Positions 41,326-51,100 of a DNA stretch of 64,000 bases are shown piece after piece; positions within the stretch are counted from its first letter, which is position 1, and every line of letters begins with the position of its first letter. This DNA comes from RBG-16-66-20 sp036262835. Lineage in GTDB: Bacteria; Pseudomonadota; Gammaproteobacteria; Burkholderiales; SG8-39. The stretch spans positions 30,841-94,840 of the forward strand of contig DATAID010000043.1 of assembly GCA_036262835.1 (NCBI GenBank), in the 5' to 3' direction. The notes beneath the pieces were generated by a model. The model saw nothing but the letters and a program-made list of their open reading frames with translations, was not told the origin of the DNA and ran no database searches. The position numbers and the translations under genes were made by a program.

Positions 41326-42996
41326 CTAGAACAGGCCGACCACTTTTCCGTCGACGAGGTCGATTTTCTCCGCCGAGGGGATTTTCGGGAGGCCGGGCAT
41401 GGTCATGATGTCGCCGCAGATCATGACGACGAACTCCGCGCCCGCCGAGAGGCGCACCTCTCGCACGTTCACGACGTGATCCGAAGGCGCGCCGCGCACC
41501 GTCGCGTTGGTGGAGAAGGAGGACTGCGTCTTCGCCACGCACACCGGGAAATGCCCGTAGCCGTCGTCCTGCAGCTTCTGGATCTGCGCCTTCACCTTGG
41601 CGTCCGCCGTCACGCTGCCCGCGCGATACACCTTCTTCGCGATCTTGTTGATCTTGTCCCAGAGGCTGTCGGCATCCTCGTAGACGAAGCTCGGCGTGGA
41701 GGGCTTCTCGCAGATCTGCACCACGATTTTGGCGAGCTCCGCCGCGCCCTTGCCGCCTTCCCCCCAGTGGTTGGCGAGCACGACCTCGGCGCCGAGCTTC
41801 TTCATGCGCTCGGTAACGAGCTTGATCTCGGCCTCGGTGTCGAAGGTGAACTTGTTGATCGAGACCACGCAGGGAATGCCGTAGACCTTGCTCACGTTCT
41901 CGACGTGGCGCTCGAGGTTGACGAGCCCCTTCTCGAGCGCGGCGAGATTCTCCTTGCTGACGTCCTTCACCTCCACGCCGCCGTGGTACTTGAGTGCGCG
42001 CATCGTCGCCACGATCACCGCGGCCGAGGGCCTCAGGCCGGTCTTGCGGCACTTGATATCGAGAAACTTCTCCGCGCCGAGGTCGGCGCCGAAGCCGGCC
42101 TCGGTGACCACGTAGTCGGCGAGCTTGAGCGCCGCCTTGGTGGCGATCACCGAGTTGCAGCCGTGCGCGATGTTGGCGAACGGCCCGCCGTGCACGAACG
42201 CCGGGTTGTTCTCGAGCGTCTGCACGAGGTTGGGCGCGAGCGCGTCCTTCAGCAGCACCGTCATCGCCCCGTGGGCCTTGAGGTCCTTCGCCTTGACCGG
42301 CTTCTGGTCCCTTGTGTAGCCGACGACGATGTTGCCGAGCCGCTGCTTAAGATCGTCCAGGGACGTCGAGAGGCAGAAGATCGCCATCACCTCGGAAGCG
42401 ACGACGATGTCAAAGCCGTCCTGCCGGGGATAGCCGTTGGCAGTCCCGCCCAGAGAAATCACGATGTCGCGCAGCGCCCGGTCGTTCATGTCGAGCACGC
42501 GGCGCCACTGGATGCGGCGCACATCGATGCCGAGCTCGTTGCCGTGCGCGATGTGGTTGTCCAGCATCGCCGCGAGCAGGTTGTTGGCGAGCTGGATCGC
42601 GCCGAAGTCGCCCGTGAAGTGCAGGTTGATGTCCTCCATCGGCACGATCTGCGCGTAGCCGCCGCCCGCGGCGCCGCCTTTCACGCCGAACACGGGGCCG
42701 AGCGAAGGCTCGCGCAGGCAGATCATCGCCTTCTTGCCGATATGGTTGAGCGCATCGCCCAGGCCCACCGTCGTGGTGGTCTTGCCCTCGCCGGCCGGCG
42801 TCGGGCTGATCGCGGTGACGAGGACGAGCTTGCCGTCCTTCTTCGACTTGAGCGTGTCCAGGTACTTCAGCGACACCTTGGCCTTGTAGTGGCCGTAGGG
42901 CTCGAGATGATCCTCGCTGATGCCGAGCCGCTCCTGCGCGATCTTGGAGATGCGCTGCAGCTTGGCTGCCTGCGCGATTTCGATGTCCGACGCCAT
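41326..42996 (-). CDS. fhs: Formate-tetrahydrofolate ligase
   Basis: A 556-residue enzyme that uses ATP to join formate to tetrahydrofolate, giving 10-formyl-THF. Motifs include the P-loop TPAGEGKTT (66-74), REPSLGPVFGVKGGAAGGG near 95 and NLHFTGDFGAIQLANNLLAA near 125. Length is normal for the family. It assimilates formate released by Frc, so oxalate carbon can enter C1 metabolism. ATG at 42996 is preceded by GAGGAGAAGGG. A TTGAC-N4-GTCAA palindrome lies 59 bases upstream. First gene of fhs-terC. Confidence 0.96.
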   Translation of the reverse strand: MASDIEIAQAAKLQRISKIAQERLGISEDHLEPYGHYKAKVSLKYLDTLKSKKDGKLVLVTAISPTPAGEGKTTTTVGLGDALNHIGKKAMICLREPSLGPVFGVKGGAAGGGYAQIVPMEDINLHFTGDFGAIQLANNLLAAMLDNHIAHGNELGIDVRRIQWRRVLDMNDRALRDIVISLGGTANGYPRQDGFDIVVASEVMAIFCLSTSLDDLKQRLGNIVVGYTRDQKPVKAKDLKAHGAMTVLLKDALAPNLVQTLENNPAFVHGGPFANIAHGCNSVIATKAALKLADYVVTEAGFGADLGAEKFLDIKCRKTGLRPSAAVIVATMRALKYHGGVEVKDVSKENLAALEKGLVNLERHVENVSKVYGIPCVVSINKFTFDTEAEIKLVTERMKKLGAEVVLANHWGEGGKGAAELAKIVVQICEKPSTPSFVYEDADSLWDKINKIAKKVYRAGSVTADAKVKAQIQKLQDDGYGHFPVCVAKTQSSFSTNATVRGAPSDHVVNVREVRLSAGAEFVVMICGDIMTMPGLPKIPSAEKIDLVDGKVVGLF

Positions 42997-43025
42997 GCCC
43001 TTCTCCTCGCTCCTCTGGGAGCCGC

Positions 43026-43070
43026 ATTTTCAAAGACCTGACAATGCCCCGGCCTTGACCTCGGTCAAGG
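43026..43070 (-). promoter_or_regulatory. Fnr-type operator and promoter of fhs
   Basis: CCTTGACCTCGGTCAAGG (43053-43070) is an 18-base palindrome with the TTGA-N6-TCAA core at 43055-43068. A GAAAAT -10-like hexamer (minus strand 43031-43026) stands at the same distance as in the oxc promoter. Confidence 0.7.
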
Positions 43071-43096
43071 CTGCCCGGCGGCCCCGCGCAAAGCCG

Positions 43097-43825
43097 CTAT
43101 TCGCCCAGGCCTTGCACCCGGCAGCGCAGGCCGGCTGGAATCGCGAGCGATGGATTGCGCAGCTCGAGGCGCACGCGGAACGTTCCGCTCGCCGCGTCGA
43201 TGATGCGATCAATTACGCTGATTCGCGCATGAAAGGACTTTTCGCCCAGGCCCTCGGGAATCACCTGTGCGCTCGCGCCCGGCTTGAGCCGGCCGAACAG
43301 CTTCGCCGGCGCGACGACCTCCACATACAGCGGATCTAGGCGCACGAGCCGCAGGATGTTGCCGCTCGAGCGCGAGATCTGGTCGCCGGGGGCCATCAGC
43401 CGGTCGACCACCACGCCGTCGATGGGGCTCGTGATGGTGCGCAGCCTCAACGCGGCCTCGCGCTCGCGCAGCTCGAGCTCGGCGAGCTTCGCCTCGGTCT
43501 CGAGCTGGTCGCGCTCCTGCACCGAGATGAGCTGCTGCTTGTAGAGCTCGTCGTTGCGCTCGGCCTTGCGGCGCGTGAACTCGGCCTTGCCGCGCGCCGA
43601 ATCCACCGCCGCCGCCTCGACCTGGCTGTTGAGCAGCACGAGCGGCTGGCCGCGCCGCACGCCCGAGCCCCGGTCCACGCGGATCTCGGAAATCACGCCG
43701 TCCACCGGGCTGCCGAGCTTTACCTCGAGCGAAGGCTCGATCAGGCAATCGACCGTCGATCTCGCCGGCGTCTGCGCCGCCGCCGCAGCGGCGAGGAAGG
43801 CGAGAAGAAACGCGCAGCGCCTCAT
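43097..43825 (-). CDS. Periplasmic HlyD/RND-type adaptor protein
   Basis: A 242-residue exported adaptor. A signal peptide (MRRCAFLLAFLAAAAAA) is followed by a lipoyl-like half motif (DGVISEIRVDRGSGVRRGQPLVLL, about 45-68), a short alpha-helical hairpin, the second half motif (ITSPIDGVVVDRLMAPGDQI) and a beta-barrel domain. It is shorter than typical HlyD or MexA proteins. The ATG at 43825 begins eight bases after the stop of the M50-HlyD fusion, in the same operon as the giant surface protein. It probably spans part of the periplasm between the inner-membrane parts and TolC. Confidence 0.85.
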   Translation of the reverse strand: MRRCAFLLAFLAAAAAAQTPARSTVDCLIEPSLEVKLGSPVDGVISEIRVDRGSGVRRGQPLVLLNSQVEAAAVDSARGKAEFTRRKAERNDELYKQQLISVQERDQLETEAKLAELELREREAALRLRTITSPIDGVVVDRLMAPGDQISRSSGNILRLVRLDPLYVEVVAPAKLFGRLKPGASAQVIPEGLGEKSFHARISVIDRIIDAASGTFRVRLELRNPSLAIPAGLRCRVQGLGE

Positions 43826-43832
43826 CGCGGGA

Positions 43833-46004
43833 TCATACTTCGAAGCGCCGCAGCAGCAGCCGGCGCAGCGCGCGGTAGGCCTGCGCGCCGATGGGCGCGG
43901 GCTCGAGCTCGAAGCGCACATAGACGCGCATGCCGAGCTCTCTGAGCGGCACCGCCGGGTCCGCTTCGAGATCGAACTGGAATACGGGGCTGAGCACCCG
44001 CGGCCGCTCCGCGCTGTCGGCATCGCTCACGCCGCGCGGATCCACGCCGAAGGTTCCGCCGCCCAGCACCGACAGCGCGGCGCTCGGCAGCCGGTCGCTC
44101 GCGCCGGGGACTTCGCGCCGGATGCGCGCCGAAATCGTCTGCTCGAGGCGATCGGCGGGCTTGAGCGCGATCGAGCGCGTGGCCCCGCGCACGAGGTCGA
44201 TGTCGTCCTGGTCGACAACGGCGCGCACCGTCGCGGCGCCATCCTCGACCACGTAGGCGACCAGCTCGCCACGGTGCGCGAAGCGCCCGGGCGCGTCGCG
44301 CGCCTGCTCCATGACGAAGACGCCGTCGACGGGGCTGCGCAGGCTGAGGCCTTGCAGGCGCTTGCGCGCGTCGACCAGCCTCGCCTCGGTGTTGGCGATC
44401 TCCTCGCGCACGATGTCCAGGCGCAGCCGCGACTCGACGAAATAGGCCATGTCGCGCGCGCGCAGTTCCAGCAGCTGCGCTTCGAGCACGCGCACCTGGG
44501 TCGCGAGCTCCGGATCCTCGCATTCGACGAGCGGAGCGCCCTTTTGCACGCGCGCGCCTGGCTCGGCGAGCACCTTTCGCACCCAGCAGCCCCATGGCGA
44601 GCGCAATTGCGCGTCCTCGGGCACCCAGACCACTCCCTCGGCGCGCGTCCATTGAGGCGCGGGAACGACGAAAAGAAGAAGCAGCGCCGCCGCGAGGCCC
44701 ACGCCGACCGCGCTCCAGGCGCGGCGCCGGCGCCCGGCGAGGCCGGGCGAGGCCGCGATGAAGGTCAAGCCTTTCACGATCGGCAGGAGCAGCATCACTC
44801 CCACGCCCCAGATCGCGAGCAGCACGCCGGCGAAAAAATACTTCGAGGCGACCAGCAGGATGATGCTGAAGGAAACGAAGATCCGGTAGGCAAACGAGGC
44901 CACGCCGTAGGCGAGCAGCCAGCGCGCCTCGCCCCGGGAGTGGGCGGGGGAAACCGCGTCGCGCATTCCGAAGGCGAAGCGCTGCACCAGAGCGCCCAGA
45001 TGAAGGGCCGCGCGCTGGCTGAGGTTGGGGATCTCGAGCCAATCGGAGAACACGTAATAGCCGTCGAAGCGCATGAGCGGATTGCCGTTGAACACAAGCG
45101 TCGACACGCCCGCGATCACCGCGACGTTGAAGCACGCCGCGCGCACGAGGCCGGGCTCGACTGCAGCCCAGACGATCATCGCCAGGCCGGCAAGGAAGAG
45201 TTCGGTCAGCACCCCGGCCGCCCCCACCAGCATGCGCGAGCGCTTTGACGCGATAGCGGCCACCGCGGAAGCCTCCACGTAAGGCACGGGAATGAGGACG
45301 AGGAACATGAGGCCCATCTCGTGCACTTGCCCGCCGAGGCGCCGCAGGGCGATGCCGTGGCCGATCTCGTGCAAGAGCTTGACGGCCGGGTAGACGAACC
45401 AGAGAAGAAAAAGGTTCTCGGTCGAGAAAATCCGGTCGGTGAATCCGCCGCTCAGCTCCTGCCAGTTTTGCGCCGCGACCGCGCCGCCCCAGAGCACGGC
45501 CGCAAGCCAGACCAGCACCCAGAGGGCCGCCGGAACCGGCGCGAGCACGCCGGCCGCCGCGGCGAGCGCGCGGTCGGGATCGAGCAACGGCAGGCGCAGC
45601 GAGAGCGGATTCATGAAGTATTGGCGCAGCCTCGCGCGGCGCAGGCGCTCGCCGCGCTGAGCGAGCTCCTCCAGGTCGGGAAGCACGTCGCCGGTCAGCA
45701 GATCGGAGCGGTACAGCGTACCCACCAGGCCGATCAGCTCGGGGAGCGTGGGCGCCTCGGCGCCCAGGTGGCGTCCCGCCTCGGCGTGAACCTCGGCGAG
45801 CGTGCGTTGGCCGTCGAGGAGCTCGAGCACCGCCCGCGCCGCGGGGTCGATGCGGTGAGCGCGCCCCGTGGCGCGGTCCTCGATTACGAACCAGGGCCGG
45901 CCGCGGTACTCGTGCCGGTGCACGCGCGCATGCGGGCGCAGCCGCACCCGCAGCCGAATCAGCTGGGCAAGCCGCTCCTCGGGACCGATCTCGGGCGCGG
46001 CCAT
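43833..46004 (-). CDS. M50 metalloprotease-HlyD fusion membrane protein
   Basis: A 723-residue inner-membrane protein. The N-terminus (1-130) looks like a PqqD-type peptide-binding domain. A membrane region (150-460) contains the site-2-protease zinc motif HEIGH (212-216) and NGNPLMRFDG (306-315, third ligand D314). The C-terminus (470-723) is a HlyD-type adaptor with two lipoyl halves (VRKVLAEPGARVQKGAPLV and LRSPVDGVFVMEQ). It combines a possible intramembrane protease with an export adaptor and probably processes or escorts the giant substrate. It starts two bases before the GAF-HlyD gene's stop on the same strand. Confidence 0.86.
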   Translation of the reverse strand: MAAPEIGPEERLAQLIRLRVRLRPHARVHRHEYRGRPWFVIEDRATGRAHRIDPAARAVLELLDGQRTLAEVHAEAGRHLGAEAPTLPELIGLVGTLYRSDLLTGDVLPDLEELAQRGERLRRARLRQYFMNPLSLRLPLLDPDRALAAAAGVLAPVPAALWVLVWLAAVLWGGAVAAQNWQELSGGFTDRIFSTENLFLLWFVYPAVKLLHEIGHGIALRRLGGQVHEMGLMFLVLIPVPYVEASAVAAIASKRSRMLVGAAGVLTELFLAGLAMIVWAAVEPGLVRAACFNVAVIAGVSTLVFNGNPLMRFDGYYVFSDWLEIPNLSQRAALHLGALVQRFAFGMRDAVSPAHSRGEARWLLAYGVASFAYRIFVSFSIILLVASKYFFAGVLLAIWGVGVMLLLPIVKGLTFIAASPGLAGRRRRAWSAVGVGLAAALLLLFVVPAPQWTRAEGVVWVPEDAQLRSPWGCWVRKVLAEPGARVQKGAPLVECEDPELATQVRVLEAQLLELRARDMAYFVESRLRLDIVREEIANTEARLVDARKRLQGLSLRSPVDGVFVMEQARDAPGRFAHRGELVAYVVEDGAATVRAVVDQDDIDLVRGATRSIALKPADRLEQTISARIRREVPGASDRLPSAALSVLGGGTFGVDPRGVSDADSAERPRVLSPVFQFDLEADPAVPLRELGMRVYVRFELEPAPIGAQAYRALRRLLLRRFEV

Positions 46005-46005
46005 T

Positions 46006-47748
46006 TCAGGGCCACAGGCTCCAGAGCTTGAGCCTCAGCCAGTTCGTGAACCGGTGGGTCCAGATCCACACCACGTTGCGCGGGCCGGCCTCGATCTTGG
46101 CCACGCCCTCCATGCCCGGACGCAGGCGCTCGACCGGACCCTCGAGGGCCGCCTCGACGCGAAACGTATTGCGTCCCTCCTTTGCCCTGGCCACGGGCGT
46201 GACCGAGGTCACGGTGATGGGAAAGGACTGCCCGGTGATGGAAGCGAGCAGCACGGCACCCTTTTGCCCCGCGGCGACCGCCGCGATCTCGCTTTCGTCC
46301 ACCTGGACCACGACGCGATAGCCGGAGAGCGGGGTCACCTCGAAGAGCGTGTCGCCCTTCTTGACCGCCCCGCCCACCGATTGCGAAAGGTCGCCGCTCA
46401 CGATGAGGCCGTCGAAGGGCGCGGCGAGGCGCGCGCGGCGCAGCTGCTCGTCCAAGAGCTGCACCTGCGCCTCAGCCTGGTCGAGCTGCGCCTGGAGAAT
46501 CTGCATCTGGCCGCGCTCGTGCTTGGCGGCAGCCTCCTGCAGCTGGCGCCCGTACTGCGCTCCCTGGCTCGCCCAGCGGATGCGCTCGAGCCTCAGGTCC
46601 CGGTCATCGAGCGCCGCGATCGGCGCCCCCGCCTTCACGACGTCGCCCGCGCGCGCGACCGAGGTGGCGACGTAGCCGTCGAAGGGCGCGGTCATGAGCC
46701 GCCGCACCGAGCCTTCGAGCGCGGCATCGCCCGCGACCCGGAATTCGGCGCGCGCGAAAAGAAGCGCGACGAGCGCCACCAGCGCGACTGCGGCCAGGAT
46801 CCGGCGCGCGCCCGCCGTCGGACCAAGCCAGCGCTCCGCCCCGGCGCGAAGCTGCGCCGCGAGCCTTCGATGGATCGGCAGGCTGCTGGCCTGATGAAGG
46901 GCGAGCGCGGGTGCAAGCAGCGCGCAGTCTGACTCGATCCGGCGCGCGTCCGCCTCGTCGAACGGCATCGCGCGCTCGAAGAAAAAGACGCTCTCCCCCG
47001 CGACGACGCAAAGCGTCGCACCCTCGCCTTGCGCGTCTTTTCGCTCGAGCGTTTTGCCGCCGCGCCGGACCTCCGCCATGAGCGCTTCGAGCGAGCGCGC
47101 GAGCTCGAGCCGCGGATCGAACTGAGCCGTGTCGGAAATCGCCGCCAAGACGACCCGCTTGCCCTGCGCGCAGCCCACGGCAGCGCGCGAGCTTTCGAAA
47201 CGGTGTGCGAGCTCGGTGGCGGCGATCCGCGCCGCGTCAGCCAGGCTCCGCGCCGCGAGGACTCTTTGCAGCGTTCCGGCGTGCTCTTTAGGCGAGGCCA
47301 CGGGCGGTTGGGCGGCGCCAGCGAGGCGCGCCTCGATCCACGGCAAGCCCCACTGCACGCCGCGCATGAGCGCCTCTCGCGGCCCCTCGGGGGCCCGGCG
47401 CCACTCGAATGCGGCGATCGCCTCCAGGCGCCCCCGCGCGCGCACCGGCGAGGCGATCCCCAGGCGCGGGCCGTCCTCGATCGAGAGCGCCCGAGCGTCG
47501 TAGAGCGCGCGCTCGGCAGCGTCGGCGAGAAACGGGCCGCAGGGCTCGCCTTCAGGATAGAAGGCGATGGGGGCAAAGCGATCGGAGTCGGGGCGCCGCA
47601 CCACCAGCACGCCGCGGTCGGCCGCGAGCGCCGCGCCGGCGACCGAGAGCCAGGCCGCGGCGAATTCCTCCAGGGAAGCGGCGCCCGAGAGCCGCTCCCA
47701 GTCGCGCTCGCCTAGCGAAGGAGCGAGCGCCTCAGACTTTGAGCTCAC
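46006..47748 (-). CDS. GAF-HlyD fusion, inner-membrane adaptor
   Basis: A 580-residue protein. The N-terminal 300 residues contain one or two GAF-like sensor domains (about 30-145 and 155-290); a single transmembrane helix (about 315-335) follows, then a HlyD-type periplasmic adaptor (about 340-580, with lipoyl halves FDGYVATSVARAGDVVKAGAPI and APFDGLIVSGDLSQSVGGAV around a coiled coil). The cytosolic sensor could gate export. It overlaps the DUF3467 gene by 17 bases and precedes the M50 fusion, so all are translated from one operon. Confidence 0.84.
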   Translation of the reverse strand: MSSKSEALAPSLGERDWERLSGAASLEEFAAAWLSVAGAALAADRGVLVVRRPDSDRFAPIAFYPEGEPCGPFLADAAERALYDARALSIEDGPRLGIASPVRARGRLEAIAAFEWRRAPEGPREALMRGVQWGLPWIEARLAGAAQPPVASPKEHAGTLQRVLAARSLADAARIAATELAHRFESSRAAVGCAQGKRVVLAAISDTAQFDPRLELARSLEALMAEVRRGGKTLERKDAQGEGATLCVVAGESVFFFERAMPFDEADARRIESDCALLAPALALHQASSLPIHRRLAAQLRAGAERWLGPTAGARRILAAVALVALVALLFARAEFRVAGDAALEGSVRRLMTAPFDGYVATSVARAGDVVKAGAPIAALDDRDLRLERIRWASQGAQYGRQLQEAAAKHERGQMQILQAQLDQAEAQVQLLDEQLRRARLAAPFDGLIVSGDLSQSVGGAVKKGDTLFEVTPLSGYRVVVQVDESEIAAVAAGQKGAVLLASITGQSFPITVTSVTPVARAKEGRNTFRVEAALEGPVERLRPGMEGVAKIEAGPRNVVWIWTHRFTNWLRLKLWSLWP

Positions 47749-48040
47749 CGAACTTGCTCTCGTACTCCTTCAAGCCCTTCTCGAGCATGAGCATCAGGCG
47801 CTTGGCGGCATAGGGATTGAGCACGATGCGATCGCTCAGCGCGACGCGCACTTCCTTCTGGTCGGCGCGCCAGGCCTGGTGCGCGCCGAAAAGAAGCGTC
47901 ACTTCTTCCCGCGTGCCGAGCACGTTGCACACGTTGGCATAGGAAGTGTTCATCTTCGAGTCGTCCCACAGGATCTTCGGCTGCTGCGGCTGCTCGGGAT
48001 TGATGATCGTCTGCCCGCTGCTCGGGGGTTTGGTCGCCAT
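47732..48040 (-). CDS. DUF3467 domain protein
   Basis: A 102-residue soluble protein that fits DUF3467 (YANVCNVLGTREEVTLLFG, DRIVLNPYAAKRLMLML). The function is unknown. Its N-terminal 20 residues are polar and disordered. It lies between the giant surface protein and the GAF-HlyD fusion, which it overlaps, so it may be a chaperone or assembly factor of the export system. GGAGAG lies before the ATG. Confidence 0.82.
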   Translation of the reverse strand: MATKPPSSGQTIINPEQPQQPKILWDDSKMNTSYANVCNVLGTREEVTLLFGAHQAWRADQKEVRVALSDRIVLNPYAAKRLMLMLEKGLKEYESKFGELKV

Positions 48041-48082
48041 GTTGCTCTCCGGTTATCTTGGTCCTGCGCCCGCTGCGGGCAT

Positions 48083-48107
48083 GCGCGCCGCCCGCCGGGC
48101 GGCGCGC
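48083..48107. repeat. Very strong GC hairpin after the giant gene
   Basis: GCGCGCCGCCC (48083-48093) pairs perfectly with GGGCGGCGCGC (48097-48107) around a 3-base loop. It begins eight bases after the giant gene's stop and has no T-tract. A second small palindrome (GCCCGCTGCGGGC, 48068-48080) follows. It may reduce read-through into the secretion genes or stabilise the giant mRNA. Confidence 0.65.
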
Positions 48108-48114
48108 GCTGAGA

Positions 48115-51100
48115 CTACCAATCTATGCGGCGAGGGGCAAACGCGTCGCGCTCGAGCACCGGCCGCGTCGCAGGCCGCGCGAGCCCGGCAAGCGCCGCCG
48201 CCGCGACCGCCGCCACCGGCGCCTCATCTGCCGTGCTCTCCGGGACGAGCGTGCTCGCTTCGTCTTCGAGCGAGAACGGCAGCGCCGCGGAGGGCTTGGG
48301 CTGCTCGGCGTCGTCTTGCGGCGAGCCGCTGTCATTCGGTGCGCCGCCATTGCCCGGGCCTTCGGCCGGACTCGAGCCCTGGCCGCCGGACTCACCGGCA
48401 TGCGCCGGCGGCGGCACGCCCGCCCCCAGCGAGAGCTCGAGCACGATGTTGCGCAGGAGCTCCGGCACCTGCGAGAGCGGCGCGGGCCGCCCGAAGCTGA
48501 ACGTGAGCGCGTTGTTGCCCGGCAGGAGCGCCGTCCCGTCGGAGGCGAAGATGCCCTCCGAGCCAATGCTGTCGGCGAGCAGCGCGCCGATCGGCGTCTC
48601 TCCGCCGCCGCCCGCCGAACCGGATTCCTCGATCAGGACGCTTTCCTCCTGCGGGGCGGTGAAGGAGTCGAAGAGCTGCTGCATCACCAGGTCGACGCCG
48701 TCGAGGATCTCGATCGTGGTGACCAGGCCGCCGTCGAACGAGATGCGCGCGTTGCCGCCGGTGAAGAGGTCGTCGGTCAGGTTGGCGACGAGCGTGTCGT
48801 CGCCCGCGCCGCCGAGGAGAATGTCGTTGCCGGAACCGCTGTCGACGAAATCGGCTGCGCCGTAGGAAACATCGCCGATCACCAGGGTGACCGAGCCGCC
48901 CAGGAAGTTCGCCGTGCCGCCGTCGCCGATGAGGACGTCGTTGCCCGCTTCGCCGAAGATGGTGTCAGCGCCCCCGCCGCCGATGACGACGTCGTTGCCG
49001 TCGCCCGCGTTGATCGTGTCGTCGCCGATGCGCAGCGGGTCGCGCGCCTCGACCATCGACACGAGGCCCGCCGCGTCGAACTGCGCGATGCCGTTGTCCC
49101 CGATGACGACGTCGTTTCCGCCGCCGGTGGTGACGTGGTCGTCGCCTACGCCGGCAAGCACCACGTTGTTGCCGTCGCCCGCCGTGATCGTGTCGTTGCC
49201 GCCGGTCGCGTCGGTCGTGTCGGTCGTCACCGCCTCGGCGAGCACGCCGGCCGCGAACGTGAGCCGGCCGTTGTCGCCGATGATCACGTCGTTGCCGGCG
49301 CCCGAGGTCACGGTGTCGCCCTGTGCGCCGCCGATGATGACGTTATGGCCGCCGCCCGCATCGATCGTGTCGATGCCGCCGAGCCCGAGCTCGGTCGCAT
49401 TGGCGTCGGTAATCACGCCGGCGTTGGTGAAGTTCACGACACCGTTGTCGCCCAGCACCACGTCGTTGCCCGCGCCGGAGGTGATGCCGTCCGCGCCGAC
49501 GCCGCCGATCACATAGTTGCGCCCGTCGCCCGCCGCGATCGTGTCGTTCCCGCCGCTGGCCGCCGTGGTATCGCTGCTGCGAACCTGCGTCACGATGCCG
49601 CCGGACCAGCTCGCCGAGCCGTTATCCCCGATGACGACGTCGACGCCCGCGCCCGCGCTCACCGAGTCGCCGCCCGCGCCCGCGAGCACCACGTTGTTGC
49701 CGCCGCGCACGTCGATCGTGTCGACATCCCCGGTGCCGATCTCGCTCACGGTGGCGTCGGTGATGACGCCGCCCGAAGTGAAGTCGACGATGCCGTTGTC
49801 GCCCAGCACCACATCGTCGTTCTCGCCGCCGGTGATCGTGTCCTTGCCGATGCCGCCGATCGCGTAGTTCTTGCCCGCGATCGCCGCCGTCGTGCCGATG
49901 TCGATCGTGTCGTCGCCGCCGGCGCCCGTGTTCGCGCTGGTAAACGAGGTGAGCACGCCGCCGGTCCAGGTCGCGCTGCCGTTGTCGCCGATCACGACGT
50001 CGATGCCGTCGAGCGCGGTGACCGTGTCCGCGCCGTCGCCGGCGAGCACGACGTTGTCGCCGTCGCCCGCATCGATCGCATCGTTGCCGCCCGAGCCTTC
50101 GAGCGTGATCGTTGCATCCGTGATCACGCCGGTCGAAGTGAAGTTCACGACGCCGCTGTCGCCGAGCACCACGTCGTTGCCCGCGCCGGAAGTGATTCCA
50201 TCCGCGCCGACGCCACCGATCACGTAGTTGTCGCCACCGCCCGCGTCGATCGTGTCGTCACCACCCGTGGTGGCGAGCAGGTCCGTGGTTTCGAACCGGG
50301 TCAGGACGCCGCCCGTCCAGCCCGCCCGGCCGTTGTCGCCGATCACCAGGTCGAGGCCGCCGAGCGCCGTGACCTGGTCCCCGCCTGCGCCAGCGAGCAC
50401 CACATTGTTGCCGCCGCGCACGTCGATCGTGTCGGCATCGCCCGTGCCGACCTGCAGCACGCTCGCGTCCATGATCACGCCGCCCGGGTCGAAGTGGACG
50501 ATGCCGTTGTCGCCGAGCACCACGTCGTCGTTCTGGCCGCCCGTGATCGTGTCCTGTCCGATGCCGCCGATCACATAGTTCTTGCCCGCCGTCGCCGCGA
50601 CCGTGCCGACATTGATCGTGTCATCGCCGCCGGCGCCCGTGTTGTGGCTCGTCAACGTCGTCAGCGTGCCGCCGGTCCAGAGCGCCTGGCCGTTGTCGCC
50701 GATCACCACATCCTCGCCGTCCAGCGCGGTGACCGAGTCGATTCCGTCGCCCGCCAGCACGACGTTGTTGCCCCCGTCCACGTCGATCGTGTCGTCGCCG
50801 CCCGTGCCCTCGTTCGTGATCGTCGCGTCGAGGATGACGCCGGCGGAAGTGAAATTCACGGCCCCGCTGTCGCCGAGCACCACGTCGTTGCCCGTGCCCG
50901 CGTCGATGACGTCGTTGCCGACGCCGCCGAGGATGGTGTTGTCGCCGTCGCCGGCGTCGATCATGTCGCCGCCGCCGGTGCTCGAGGCCGGATCCGTGCT
51001 CTCCAAATGCGTCAGCACCGTCCCCGTCCAGGTCGCGGTGCCGCTGTCCCCGATGATCACGTCGACGCCGGCGCCGGCGCTCACCGAGTCGCCACCCGCG

